Shown here: positions 41,690 through 52,973 of the stretch, one piece after another
How the letters are laid out: the number at the start of each line of letters is the position of its first letter
Numbering within the stretch: position 1 is the first letter of the stretch
NCBI GenBank assembly: GCA_039621445.1
Contig: CP154956.1
Location: 35,003,437 to 35,067,436, forward strand
DNA from: Euglena gracilis
Taxonomy: Eukaryota > Euglenida > Euglenophyceae > Euglenales
DNA length: 64,000 nucleotides
Direction: 5' to 3'
Made by a program: the position numbers and the translations under genes
The notes under the pieces: generated by a model
Told to the model about the DNA's origin: nothing
Seen by the model: only the letters and a program-made list of their open reading frames with translations
The model's database searches: none

Positions 41690-42640
41690 AGGATTCTGGG
41701 GGGACCCCTTTTGACCCCCAGGCATTTCGAGACATTCAGCCACGGCAACTTTGGCCCCTTGTTTGCTGGCAAAAAAGGCACGCAAGGTCTTTGTGCTTCG
41801 TTCTTCGTCTCCCTTTCTCCCTGGCCGGTTTGCCTTAAGGGAGTACGAAAGCCCTTCCTTTCAGAAGGGGAAACAGCTGGTTGGAATGGGCGCGAAGCGA
41901 GGGGCACAATTTTTTATAAACCACCACCATGAACACCAATCCAGTATATTTGAAAACAGTAGTTCGCTAAAATCGACCGCCAAGTCTTCTTTTTACCAAC
42001 CCGGGCCTCCTTTTGCTCTTGGGTGCCTGTCAAAAACCAGCACCCCTCCGACTGCAGCACGCGTTTTTACGGTAAAGGTAAAACGGTAAAACGGTAAAGG
42101 TAAAACGGTAAAGGCAGTTTTTTTTTTAAACGGTAAAGGCAACAAAACCGCGACCGCGGTTCCTTCGGGATGGTCCTTTGCGGCGCACCGCTCCTCTTAG
42201 GACAACGCTGAGCAAGCTTTTTTTTCATTGGCAGAAAAATTCAGGCCATTTCCCCATGCTAGCGACGTTGGACACGGAGCCAAAAAAAAAAAGCTGCCCC
42301 ATTTTTTTTGAGCGCCGTCGTGGAAGTGATGCGCATGTGCCGGGGAACAAAAAAACATGCCTGTCCTGCTTCCGAGTCGTACTCACTCGAGGAAAACCGA
42401 CAAGGGAGGAAGGGACACCGAGGGAGAAGCACAAATACCTTGCGAGGGCATGCCTGACCACTCCGGCTTCGCACTTCGGTTGGGTGAGATCCTGCTTGTT
42501 TGTGCCGGCCCACGAGCATGGCCTCACAAGGGTGTGGACGTGGGTGGCAATTTCCGCCAGTCGCTCCGTCGAAGTTGAGGGAAAGACTTTGGCTGTGCTG
42601 ATTCTCGACTCGCCGAAGGTTTTCCCCGTGCCGTTAAAAA
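41690..42640. repeat. Diverged inverted duplication around a ggtaaaac repeat
   Basis: cgcaaggtctttgtgcttcg and gggagtacgaaagc at 41775-41850 match, in reverse complement, cgcaaggtatttgtgcttct and gagtgagtacgactc at 42370-42450. Between them is a ggtaaaacggtaaagg tandem block (42072-42135). The long + frame at 42178-42942 covers the right arm and shows no known domain; I do not call it a gene. Confidence 0.5.
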
Positions 42641-42642
42641 TT

Positions 42643-43870
42643 CGGTGGGCATATAAAACCGTCAATGCATTTCGAGTGCCTTTTTTAAAAACCCATCCGG
42701 TCCCGTGTTCACTGGTGAAAAAGCCGGGTCAGATATTTCCGGGGGTAGGTCGGAGAGTTGGGGTTATCTCCCATCAGAAAAATGTTGGGAAACTTGCCAA
42801 AGATTTTCTGTCTCGGTTGCTGTTCACGGTTAGCCTGCCCCCCAGAAAAATCGAACTAATTTCTGCCAAAGATTCGAAGGACTCGAAATTTGAAGGAAGA
42901 CTTTTTGACAAAACCATTTTGCAAACACTGCAAAGTTGGTAAAAGAAAATCTGTTCATTGAAAGCAGCACAAGGCGCTGCCAGGCACTCCTGCGCCACAG
43001 TCAGGGGTCAAACAAGTGAAGGTTCAGATTTCCCTTGTTGCAAAGACAAGCCCACCAAATCTTGTGAAATGGCAAGCAAGTGAAGCAGCATGCAGGTTTG
43101 TGTCAGGTCCCAGGTCCCTCATTCTGGCTTCTTGCGGAAGGAGCAACCTTCAGTGAGCTTTGCCTGAAATAATCAAAAGGAGTTACGTTGATACAACTCA
43201 AAGAAAAACAAACCTTTCCTCCTGTGGGTTGAGCAAGGACAGTGTTGCATGAACTGCACACAACCACTTTGGCGACGTGGCTGAAGACGATGGTGCTACA
43301 AAAAAAAGGAATGAAAAATTGTTTCACAAATTACATCCATACATGGCCCAGCAGCTTGGGCATTTCACATCCATGAAGAAGCTATTCTGCCCCTGCACCA
43401 ATCTCTTCAACTTGTGCTTTCGCTTCTCAGAAGCTTCTGGTGGGAACAGCAAATTGGAATCTCTGTAAAAACGAATTTTTCCCAGTCACTTTTCTCTCCT
43501 TCAAACAAAAACAAACTTGAAGGTGGACATCGTTCTTAATTCGGACACAAACCGCTAACTGCCGTTTCAAAGTTCGACTGTCAACAAACGAAATGTGCAG
43601 TACCTATTTTTTATGATGAACGGTCACGGATACAAACTCCAATCTGACACAAACTCGCCCAAGAACGCATGGAGTTGAAGGACCTTGAGACACAAACACG
43701 CCCTGAACGGCATCAAATGGAAGTTCACAAACAACCTGCCCATCGAATTTCACCAACCTTGTGTTTGGTCTTGTTTTTGGATTTTTTCTTGACTGACCCG
43801 GAAAAAAAACAGCATTTTTCAGGTTCCAAGAGCACCAAAAATTTTCCTTCGGAGCTTCGCGCCATGTGTA
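42643..43870. other. No gene recognised
   Basis: Ordinary-looking mid-GC sequence without matches in the window. Short frames here show no recognisable domain. Confidence 0.4.
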
Positions 43871-43879
43871 AATTGGTGT

Positions 43880-44215
43880 ACCATGCCCCCCTCCATATTG
43901 TACCCCCCCCTGGGAGCCATTTTCTGGGGGGAGGTACATTATGGGGGGGGTACAACATGGGGGTGGCCAAGGTCATGGTCCATGGTGGGGGGGTACCCCA
44001 TGGGGGGGGTACATTATGGGGGGGGTACAATATGGGGGGGGCATGGTAAATTGACATTTACCCTCACCCCCCTAATTGCCCCCCCCATTGGCTAATTGGG
44101 TGTCCCGAAGGACGTTCAATGGTCAAGGCACCCCCCCTAATTGTTCCCCCCCCCTAATTGGGGGTCCGCAGGAGCCCGGCCATGAGCCAAAGAGGGGGGG
44201 GTGAGGAAAAATCTA
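43880..44215. repeat. gtacattatgggggg and cctaattgcccccc foldbacks
   Basis: Two adjoining foldbacks. The first is built on tgtacccccccc/ggggggggtacaatatg words (43885-44046), the second on ccccctaattg and ggggggggtgagg words. Related words occur at 20725-20830, 21015-21130, 50090-50170 and 50370-50430. Confidence 0.6.
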
Positions 44216-44612
44216 AAAAATTTCAATTTCATCATTTTTGTGCATGAAATTGGGTTTTTGGGTACTTTTTCGTGAAGATTTTCACCGTCCCCGGCGCTTC
44301 GCGCCATAAGGGGAGGTCTTATTTTTTGAATTTTTGCTCTTTGCTCGATCGGACCAGGGGGGTCTTATTTTTGGGTGAGGGTCTTGTTATGGGGTGGTTA
44401 ATTGACAAACGAACTGACAGCCAAAGAAGGAAGCTCGATGACATTTGTTGCAAATTGACCTCAGCAATGCATTCGGCATCTGTCCTCGACAGTGTTGCCG
44501 TCAATGCCCTTCAGCAATTCCATGGATTGAGAGTTGTTACAGCCGGCGTCCCCGGACGCCAGGTTCAGGACAGAACCCCCTTTTTTTATAGATGGGTTCT
44601 GCAATGAAATTG

Positions 44613-44853
44613 GGGGGTCGGCACACCCCTCCCCCCCCCTCACCGACCCCCTCGCCACGCCATTTTACCCCCCCCTCCCCCCCCTTTTCAGACCCCCTCG
44701 CCACGCCATGTCAGCCGCGCCAAAGAAAATTTTCTTGGAAAACCCCCGCGCACCCCTCCCCCCCCCCCATCCGGGACCCCCTCGCCACGCCAAAAACCCC
44801 CCCTCCCCCCCCCCTGCCAAGCCGGACGGCTCGCCACGGCGTGCCGACCCCCC
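44613..44853. mobile_element. MITE-like element R3, copy 2, flanked by ATTG
   Basis: Termini GGGGGGTCGGCACACC and GGCGTGCCGACCCCCC. Inside, four blocks of gaccccctcgccacgcca are joined by C-runs. ATTG lies directly on both sides (44609-44612, 44854-44857). No protein. Confidence 0.75.
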
Positions 44854-45039
44854 ATTGCATATAACCTTTGGAACTGTCATCCGTGAAGCAGGCAAACGTG
44901 GGCTTTCCATCAACTTGGCAAATGCAACCTATGGGGTCCGGCGTTAACAAGTAACTTGGCAAATTTACAGATTAGACACGGAGGGGGGGTCCAAAATCCC
45001 AAAAGTTATTGCCTGATCTCCAAGGTGGAAATGAGGTGT

Positions 45040-45770
45040 TTTTTGGTTGAAACCGTGTATTGGGGCTCTGGATATGCACCCGAACCGGCGTTCACGACGC
45101 CGGTTCGGGGCGGGAAGCCGAGCCGGTGTCCGGGGGACCAAAATGAAAAGTGCCAAAAAGTGTCCAAAATTGTTTGCTGAGATGTGGCAATCGTATCTGA
45201 GCAGTCTTTGACATTTGACCTGAAATTGGAGTATTTTTGTGCAATAATGCCCTTTGGCAAATTTCGGGGAATTTCGAAAAAAGAACCATGCAGTGTGGCT
45301 GAAATCTAAGGTCATCTGCTGATTGGGGGGTCGGCACACCCCTCCCCCCCCCCCCTCACCGACCCCCTCGCCACGCCATTTACCCCCCCTCCCCCCCCTT
45401 TTCAGACCCCCTCGCCACGCCATGTCAGCCGCGCCAAAGAAAATTTTCTTGGAAACCCCCCGCGCACCCCTCCCCCCCCCCCATCCGGGACCCCCTCGCC
45501 ACGCCAAAAAACGCCAAAACCCCCCCTCCCCCCCCCTAGCCGGACCCCTCGCCACGGCGTGCCGACCCCCCATTGCCCTTCCGAAGAGCTTTCAATCAAT
45601 AGGCAACATGCAGGTGAACAGTGGAATTTGGAGTTTGTAGTTTGGAACATGCGATCGGAGATTCCCAGAGCCCTGTGCAGCGTGGCTGAGTTCTGTGGGC
45701 AGCATTCAGGTCTTCAAGAGAGCTTTCGGTTGATATGATATGTGGTGCCTGAGTCATTGGTGTAGAAACT
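45040..45770 (+). repeat. Dispersed repeat R1/R2, copy 2, split by R3
   Basis: The left part (45045-45321) and right part (45576-45765) match 1905-2710 in the same order, with the R3 element between them. Comparison with the copies near 2385 and 59795 shows the uninterrupted site. Confidence 0.75.
45326..45571. mobile_element. MITE-like element R3, copy 3, flanked by ATTG
   Basis: The same termini as 44613-44853 and nearly the same sequence. ATTG lies at 45322-45325 and 45572-45575. The host repeat R1/R2 is interrupted exactly here. Confidence 0.85.
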
Positions 45771-46984
45771 GGGGGGGGGGGGCAGGGGGGGCGGCCGCCC
45801 CCCCGAGATTTTTTCGCCCCCCCCCCCCGAGATTTGATTCAAAAATTTTCGCCCCCCCCAAAAATTACCCTCCAAAAACTTTTTGCACTTTGTGAAAAAA
45901 TTCTTTCAGATTAAGAACCCAACTTTTCATTGAACTTTTGGGTGTTTTTGTTGTTGGACATCGCTACCGTCTTGCCGCCCTTCGGGCGGCCAAACAAGCC
46001 CAAAACTCATGGTCGGAGGGGAAAAAAGTCTTCCTTTTTCCAATTCGAAGTTGTTGTTTGTGAATATCTCCACTCCCGTCTCGCCGCCCTTTGGGTGGCA
46101 ACAAGAAACACATGTATCTTGACTTGGCTTCTAATGGGGGAGCACACGGCTGGCCGACGGCTGGCCGATGGCTGGCCGACGGCTGGCCGACGGCGTGACG
46201 GAAGCCAGGTCAGGTTGTCTATCTCATATGGGTGGCAAATGCCTAATTTGGCGTGCAGTTCCGAATTTTTGAGAGGCAAATTCCTAATTTTGAGGAGGGA
46301 AGTCCTAATTTCATGTATAAATTCCTAATTTTGAGTGGCAAATACCTAATTTTTGGGTGTAAAAATCCCATTTTGAGTCACTTGAAACCATTTCACACAG
46401 GATTTGAGCCTTTTTTCGTCCATTATTACGTAAATTTTGCCAGTGGGACACCAGCTGAGCATTTTTTTGTCATTCAAATAATATATAGGCAAATAGCCCT
46501 TCGCGATGACCCCCCCAAAAAAAGGATGAAATGGTCAAAATTGGTCAAAAAAAGTCCAAAATTGGCAAAATTGACAAAAATTGACGAAAAATGACTTCAA
46601 ATGGGCAAAAATGCAGCCTCCACCAATGATGAACATGACCTTGAAGGGAGATTGGCAGCAAAATTGTTTTTGCATTGCAAGGCTGTTGCTCGGTTCATTT
46701 TCCTGTGAGTCACACGGCTGGCCGACGGCTGGCCGACAGCGTGCTCCCCCAATGTTCAATTTTTTAAAAAAAGAGCAAACATTTCTGTTGACAAAATTTG
46801 GATCTTTTTGGGGAATGTTCTTGGAAAATTGCACTACCATCTAGCCACCCTTTGGGCGGCAATACATTTTTTTGTTCCATACAAAATGGCCCCGAGGGCT
46901 CTTTTTTCGCATTTTGCATTCGTTTGAAATCCCAAAACACAAATGGCAACACCGTCTTGCCGCCCGTTGGCAGCTTGAAAGCTT
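45771..46984. other. No gene; short repeats
   Basis: C/G foldback at 45772-45860. A gccgacggctggccga tandem lies at 46147-46195, with a scrap at 46718-46742. R6 phrases run at 46230-46370. The word gccgccctttgggcggc, with variants, occurs near 45975, 46085, 46850 and 46960 and again at 47970. Confidence 0.5.
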
Positions 46985-47105
46985 TCTACACACAAATTGT
47001 GACTGAGCCAGATTTCAGCCTGCAAACGTGTTCAACTAGGGGGCCGAAGGGGGTCCCCTGAACACGTTTTCAGGCTGAAATCTGGGCTCAGCCACAATTT
47101 GTTTG
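46985..47105. repeat. Long hairpin just upstream of the 47.1-kb frame
   Basis: The arms pair acaaattgtgactgagccag, atttcagcctgcaaacgtgt with acacgttttcaggctgaaat, ctgggctcagccacaatttg. A lone arm lies at 23036-23085. Confidence 0.85.
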
Positions 47106-47145
47106 AAAACGTGTCACCCCCCCCTTTTTCCGCAGCCTTCCCACC

Positions 47146-47613
47146 ATGGCTAAAAGCACGGCTAACTTTGTGAATGGTCCTTTGCCACCTCCCCCTAGGA
47201 CGGAACTGTTCCTGGCTGCTCTCGTGGTATACCAGCAAGATGCCAAGAAGCCGAAGGTTGACCCCCTTCATGGCACCTTGCTGGCACAGGGCAACACAAA
47301 GAAAAAGTCCGGCTCCGTGGGAGCAGAGCTTGCTGCTGTTGCCAACTGTTTGGAGTTCGCCAAACTGTGTCAACATCGGCAAGCCTCTTATCCTGAGCTG
47401 GATGCTTTTTTTGTTGCCTGGACGGGATGGGAGCTGGAACCCGGCCTGTTGTTCGATGAGGTTGCCAAGATTTGCGGCGGCCACCAAAGTATGGCTCTTT
47501 TTTGTGTAAAGTGCGTCGTGTTCCGTGATGTCCGCCACTCCGTGTTGTTGTGCTCCAAGGCAACCTGCCTTCTGTTGTGTTGTAGAGTGCCCCCGACCTG
47601 CCTCACTCGTTGA
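47146..47613 (+). CDS. Hypothetical protein, MAK-type repeated family
   Basis: Open frame of 155 residues. It begins MAKSTANFVNGPLPPPP, in a good ccaccATGG start context with pyrimidine tract plus CAG at 47117-47134. Residues 65-105 contain LEFAKLCQ, ELDAFFVAWTGWELEPGLLF and DE, matched at 56.45-56.8 kb by LEFEDVCN, ELDAFLCAWAAWELDP and LLFD. The frame after residue 115 loses similarity and is probably not native. The 56-kb relative goes on into a segment like the N-terminal domain of tyrosine recombinases, so this may be a truncated mobile-element gene. Function unproven. Confidence 0.5.
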   Translation: MAKSTANFVNGPLPPPPRTELFLAALVVYQQDAKKPKVDPLHGTLLAQGNTKKKSGSVGAELAAVANCLEFAKLCQHRQASYPELDAFFVAWTGWELEPGLLFDEVAKICGGHQSMALFCVKCVVFRDVRHSVLLCSKATCLLLCCRVPPTCLTR

Positions 47614-47681
47614 GGACCACCCGGCCTCGCAACCGCCCGCCGATTTTTCATGACAGCGTTTTTTGCTTTTTACTCAGGGTT

Positions 47682-47845
47682 GCCACAGATGCCCTAATGG
47701 AAAACGTGCCTGAACACAGATGCCTTAATCGAAAACGTGTCATTGCCACAGATGCCCTCATTGAAAACGTGCCTAACCACAGATGCCTTCATTGAAAACG
47801 TGTCATTGCCACAGATGCCCTCATTGAAAACGTGTTCCATTTGGC
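47682..47845 (+). repeat. Tandem gccacagatgccctcattgaaaacgtg repeat
   Basis: About five units of 30-36 bases, alternating between aaaacgtgcctgaacac/aaccac and aaaacgtgtcattgcc joints. It continues the aacacgtt vocabulary of this region. Confidence 0.8.
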
Positions 47846-47879
47846 GGGCTGAACACGTTTTTTAAATTGTGATGGTGTC

Positions 47880-48470
47880 AAAATGTCAAATTGGCATAAT
47901 GTCAAAAAAATGCCACATTTTTTTTGTAAGATTCAATGCCTTCTTTCAAAAAAGTGCTACCGTCTCGCCGCCCTTTGGGCGGCAAAAAGAAAACAACACA
48001 TACAAACAACATTGGAAACAGGGGTTTTCAGTTGGACCCCGGGGGGGGGGGTAGGGTGGGTGGCTCCCGCCGAGCCCCCCCCCCCCCTGGGGGGTCACCC
48101 CAGGGGGGGAGTGGTATATACTTTTTGGAGCCGAAGGCGCCAGAAATTTTTGAAAAGTGCTATTTTTTGAAGTTTTCTGTTTATCGCCAGCGCTAACTTC
48201 GCTTGTGGCCCAGGATCTCGCCCCCCCCCCCCCCGAGAAAAAATTGTTTCTACACCGCTGCACGTGTACAATGATGATAAACGTGGACTGAACACGTTTA
48301 TTGACACTGTACACAAGAGCAGTCATACTTTATGATCGTTGAGTGTCTCCAAAGTCGCCAACGACAGTGGGGAGGAATGGGGGAGGAAATATGCAAACTT
48401 ATTGCAAAAAACCTCGTAGCCCGACGGCCAGGAGTCACTACGGACACACCGCATCACAAAGATCCAGGGT
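47880..48470. other. No gene; one cgccgaag-type element
   Basis: A foldback with accccgggggg, a C/G core and ttttggagccgaaggcgccag (48030-48150), followed by ordinary sequence with aacacgttta. Confidence 0.5.
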
Positions 48471-48855
48471 TTTGACGTTTTTTAAAAAAAAACATGTCTT
48501 TTTTTTAAAAAAAACACAAAAAAGCATTTTTTTGAAGAAGCAAAATTGACCTTTTTCCTTGTGAAATGGCCATTTTTTGAGGAAAATTTTTCGGGGGTGG
48601 TTCGGGTCACGGGGGGGGGGGGTCACGGGGGAACACCACATTTTCCGTGGCCAACTTAGGAATCACCGAAAACAAATTTTTGGGGGGAAATCCTTTTTAG
48701 GCGCCAAATTAGGAATCCCCCAACCTACCAAATTAGGCATCACCATTCCAAACCTTGCAAAATTTATGCCTTAAAATTAGGAATCTACCTGAATATTTTG
48801 CCAAATTAGGCATCACCAGCCAAGTTTTTTTCAGAAAAAAAATTGCCGAAAAGGG
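48471..48855 (+). repeat. R6 element, forward copy 2
   Basis: Same order as 12370-12730: T/A palindrome, ttttccttgtgaaatggcca, ggtcacgggggg, then aattaggaatc phrases. Confidence 0.65.
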
Positions 48856-49130
48856 TCTTAGGTCGGGTCGGGCGCAAGGCGGTAGACTGGGGGGGGGGGG
48901 GTAGTGGGTAGTCGGCCGACTAGTCGGCCGACTACCCAATTGGTCCACCGACTAGGCCTAGTCGGTAGCTAGTCGGCGAGACAGGGGGGGGGGGGTAGTG
49001 GGTAGTCGGCCAACTAGTCGGCCGACTACCCACTCTAATGTACTAACGGGTCAAAACCGCCGACTTTTACCTAAGCCCCCCCCCATGAACAAAATCCAAT
49101 GGAAACTAGTCGGTGGCTAGTCGGCGGTCA
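48856..49130. repeat. gtcggccgactagtcggccg palindrome element
   Basis: Two gtagtcggc(c/g)gactagtcgg blocks (48908-48938, 49000-49030), with ccactctaatgtactaacgg and a gactagcta word, as at 12190-12345, 18020-18165 and 51320-51480. Confidence 0.65.
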
Positions 49131-49234
49131 TAAAAATGGTCTGTGGCGGGTCCAAATCACCCGGAAATGGTCCGGATGGGTCCAAATAAGTGTCTTACGC
49201 CTAAATAAACACCCCCAGATGGAAATCTTTGGTC

Positions 49235-49505
49235 AGTGGGGGGTCGGTGGGCCCTGGGGGGTTGGTACACCCCTCCCCCCCCCTCTCCGAGGGCCTCGCC
49301 ACGCCATTTACCCCCCCTCCCCCCCCCTAGCCGGACCCCCTCGCCATGCCACCGGCGATTTTCGCGATTTTTTGAACGAAAATTTTGTTGGAAAACCATG
49401 GTACACCCCTCCCCCCCCCCTGGTCGCCGACCCCCTCGCCACGCCATTTACCCCCCCCCATTTCGGACCCCCTCGCCACGGCGTACCAACCCCCCCCTTG
49501 TTGGG
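49235..49505. repeat. Element R3, copy 4
   Basis: Ends gggggttggtacacccctcc and ggcgtaccaacccccccc. The inside is made of accccctcgccacgcca blocks as in copies 2 and 3, with one different insert (cgattttcgcgattttttga). Confidence 0.6.
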
Positions 49506-50640
49506 GGTCCGGAGGGGTAAAAAACCAATGATGAAACAGGGATTACATTAAAATCCTTTAGAAATGCAATCTGCAATCTGCATTCTGCATCACGAGAGGC
49601 AGAAAACTCCCCTCCACCCCAATCCGAGACTCAAATAACAAAATCCCTTCTGTGTTGGCAACATACTCGGGGGCTAAGTCGTTTTTGTGGCTCACTTTGG
49701 CATAGGCGGGGCGGGGCTCCGCCCCCCCCCCCCGCACCCCCTCCCCCTCAAATAACAAAATCCCTTCTGTGTTGGCAACATACTCCGGGGCTAAGTCGTT
49801 TTTGTGGCTCACTTTGCCTTAGGCGGGGGGGGGGGGGGCTCTCCCCCCCGCACCCCCCCCCCTCAAATAACAAATCCCTAGGAGGTTAGGAAGGGGTGGG
49901 GGGGGGGGGGGTTGGGGGCTTCGCCCCTAAAGGAATTTCAATGGAGAAACTTCACCAGTGAAGTTCACCGGAGAAGTTCACCGCCATGTATTTCCAATGA
50001 AGAGGGGGGGGGGTGGGGGGGGTACCGCCCGAAAAAACCCAAAGTTCACCGCCTGATCTCCCTTCTGTGTTGGCAACATACCATCCCCCCCCATCATGTA
50101 CCTCCCCCTGGGAGGCCGAAACTGGGGGGGGGGATACATAATGGGGGGGAGGTACACAATGGGGGGGGGTACCCAGGTCCCATTCCAAGACCCGACCGAA
50201 CCAGCCCAAAAGGGGTCATTTTTGGCAACTTTTGGATGTTCGCAAAAATGGTCAATTTTCAGCACATTTTGCCAAACATCACTTTTTGAAAACGTCCCAA
50301 AAACGTCGATTTTTGAGCACTTTTTTTGGGAAATTCTTTAGAAAAAGTGTTATGACAGTGAGCTACCCACCCCACCATTATGGTACCCCCCCAGAGGGTA
50401 CACAATGGGGGGGGTACATAATGGGGGGGGGGTGGTACTCGGGGCTAAGTCGTGTGTTTTGTGGCTCACTTTGGCATAGGCGGGGGGGGGGGGGCTCCGC
50501 CCCCCCCCCCCCCGCACCCCCCCCCCCCCTCAAATACAAAATCCCTTCATACTCGGGGGCTAAGTTGTTTTTGTGTGGCACACTTTGGCATAGGCGGGGG
50601 GGGGGGGAGGGGCTCCGCCCCCCCGCACCCCCCCTCAAAT
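49506..50640. repeat. Array of aacaaaatcccttctgtgttgg units with C/G foldbacks
   Basis: The phrase aaatcccttctgtgttggca, followed by gggctaagtcgtttttgtgg and a G/C-run foldback, occurs near 49640 and 49757. Shorter forms are near 50440 and 50540. A gtaccccccc foldback (50085-50175) and a match to 20870-21000 in reverse (50195-50350) lie between them. Confidence 0.6.
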
Positions 50641-50755
50641 TATAAGATGTTTCGTGTTCTGATCCCGCTTTTTTACCAGGAAAACCGGGGGCGCCGAAGG
50701 CGCGCCCCGGTTTTTTCCTGGTAAAAAGCGGGATCAGAACACGACAATGTTGAAA
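50641..50755. repeat. Hairpin gtgttctgatcccgcttttt, copy 1
   Basis: Arms of about 45 bases (gtgttctgatcccgctttttt with its complement) surround an aaccgggggcgccgaaggcg core. A near-identical hairpin lies at 54927-55024. Confidence 0.85.
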
Positions 50756-50814
50756 CCGTGTTTATAAGAACAAGCGGGGTCCGATCACGATCCCGGTGGA
50801 GAAACGGGGGGCGC

Positions 50815-51060
50815 CGTAGGCGCGTGTACATTGTACGGAAAGCGTGTTTACTCCTTTTGGTAACACGTGTACACCGCAGGAAAGCGTGTTTACTTTTTTG
50901 GTAACACGTGTACATTGTACGGAAAGCGTGTTAACACTTTTTCGTAACACGTGTACATTGTACGGAAAGCGTGTTACAAACACGTTTTCCACCGCTGTAC
51001 ACGTGGACTGAACACGGTTTTCACGGCCGGTGTACATCGTGGACTTAACACGGTTTCAAC
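50815..51060. repeat. ACACGTGTACA palindrome array 1
   Basis: Four repeats of gtaacacgtgtacattgtac, then ggaaagcgtgtt, and a tail with ccaccgctgtacacgtggac and gaacacggtttt. The unit is about 55 bases and itself palindromic. It recurs at 57595-57780, 58605-58775, 61335-61460 and 61800-61945. Confidence 0.8.
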
Positions 51061-51074
51061 AAAATCCCTTCTAT

Positions 51075-51825
51075 GTTGGCAATAGACTTGGAGGGATAAG
51101 ACCCTTTTTTTGTGCAAATTTTGACTTATATTGAAAATTCAATGGGGAGAGGTGTACTTTTGTCAAAAGTGGCCCAAAATGGACATTTTCCCCCAATTTT
51201 TTTGCATATTCACCCCCGATTGGGGGGTTCTGGAGCCATTTGGGTGGGTTTTGACCGGCGTTGAGGTGATTTAGACAAATTTTTTTTCCCAGGGGGGGGG
51301 GGCTTAAAAGTCGGCGGTTTTGACCCGTTAGTACATTAGAGTGGGTAGTCGGCCGACTAGTCGGCCGACTACCCACTACCCCCCCCCCCCGCCGACTAGC
51401 TACCGACCAATTAGTCGGCCGACTAGTCGGCCGACCAATTGGGTAGTCGGCCGACTACCCACTACCCCCCCCTAGTCTACCGTTTGGCATTGTCGGGTCG
51501 GGGGGGGGGGTGTCACGGGGGGAACAACCCTCTAAAGTTTTTTTATGAAAGTATTTCCAAATCTGTGTTTTCACGTGCAAAAAATCATGCTTTCAACCCC
51601 CCCCAAAAAACAAAATGAATGCTCCAGAGATAAAAAATGAATTTTTTTCTAAAAAAACATTGCAAAAAATTTTCCCGCAAACCCTCCATGACATTTTTTT
51701 TGTCTGTTTTAAAAAATCATATTTTTTTTTAAAAAAAAACATGCTTTTTTGTTTCAAAAAAAGCAAGCCGTCAACCCTGCAAACATCCCGGCATCTACAG
51801 GCTAGGGCCAAAATAACTAGGACAC
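51075..51825. repeat. R9 copy 3, gtcggcc palindromes, R11 copy 3
   Basis: R9 at 51075-51310 (attgaaaattcaatggggag). Palindromes gtcggccgactagtcggccg at 51345-51470. R11 at 51490-51780 (gtatttccaaatctgtgttt, catgctttcaacccc). Confidence 0.6.
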
Positions 51826-51829
51826 TTAC

Positions 51830-52010
51830 CACCCCCCCCCCTTATTGTCCCACCGACCTCTCCCCGGGAGGCCCGACCGGACAATAAGGGGGGGGGGGAC
51901 AATAAGGGGGTACCAAAGGAATTTTCATTGGCCGGGCCAAAAAATCCCCCGTCGGACGGGGCCCAGGGACAATAAGGGGGGGGACAATAAGGGGGGGGGG
52001 GTGGTATCTC
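51830..52010. repeat. ggacaataaggggg foldback
   Basis: cccccttattgtcccaccga, with ggaggcccgaccggacaata and further ggacaataagggg words. Near-identical at 58805-58975, and related at 12030-12195, 17070-17135 and 55980-56130. Confidence 0.7.
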
Positions 52011-52973
52011 GCATGGACGTTAAATCTCGAGGGAATTAAAGCGGATTTAATTCCTCGATTTTCGCCAGCCTCTGCAGATTTAATTCCGCGAGGTGTTCCA
52101 TTCGGAGAATGGTGAAAGTCACTGCGATCATCTGTGGGCCAACAATTGAACACTTTCTGAGTATCTATTTTTTTTAGCATAATACATGGCGAACAAGTGA
52201 AGGCCCCTGGAGCAGGCTTTTGCTTAAGGGATTGCAGTACCCCCCCCCCCCCAGGGGGGCTGGACTGCAGCTGCCACCCCCCCCATATTGTCCCCCCCCC
52301 CCATATTGTCCCTCGGCCCGGCCGACGGGGGGTTTTTTTTTGGCTCGGCCAATGAAATTCCTTTGGTACCCCCATATTGTCCCCCCCCCACATTGTCCAT
52401 TTGGGGTCCCAGTGGGAAGGTGGTTGGGACAATAAGGGGGGGGGTAGTCCAAATTTGGCCAGTGGTATTTGCAGCCATACTCTACATGGACCCGTCCATT
52501 TAGAGTGTCCAGGGGGTCAAAGTAGTTTTTTTTTGCGTTAATGATGGAATAGGGTTAGGTGCGTGACTTAGAGTTAGGGTTAGGCCTAACTTAACGTGAC
52601 CCCCCCCCCTATATGGCACCCCCCAGGAGCGTTTGGACCCCCGTGGCGACAATTAGGGGGGGGTGACAAATAGAGGGGGGTACTCAATTTACCCTACATG
52701 TCCATGGAGGGTAGGCATAGTGGGGGGGGGGGGCTGAGGGGGGGGTGGAGAGGCCGCGCGGGGGGAGGGGGGGTCCGAGGGCGGCCGCGCGGGCGGCGCG
52801 CGGCCCATTTTCGGGTCCAAAAAAGTGGCCATTTTTGGCCATTTTTGGGCCATTTTTGCTCAAACAAATGCCTTTTTCTTGCCTATGCTAGGCACAGTGG
52901 GGGGGGGTTGGGGGGGGGGGGGGCGGGCGGCCGCGCGGGCGGCCGCGCAGGGGCCGCGGGGGGGGGGGGGGGG

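Noticed and set aside
42178-42942. A 254-residue open frame as a gene
   Set aside because: It spans one arm of an inverted duplication, shows no domain, and an equally open frame runs on the other strand.
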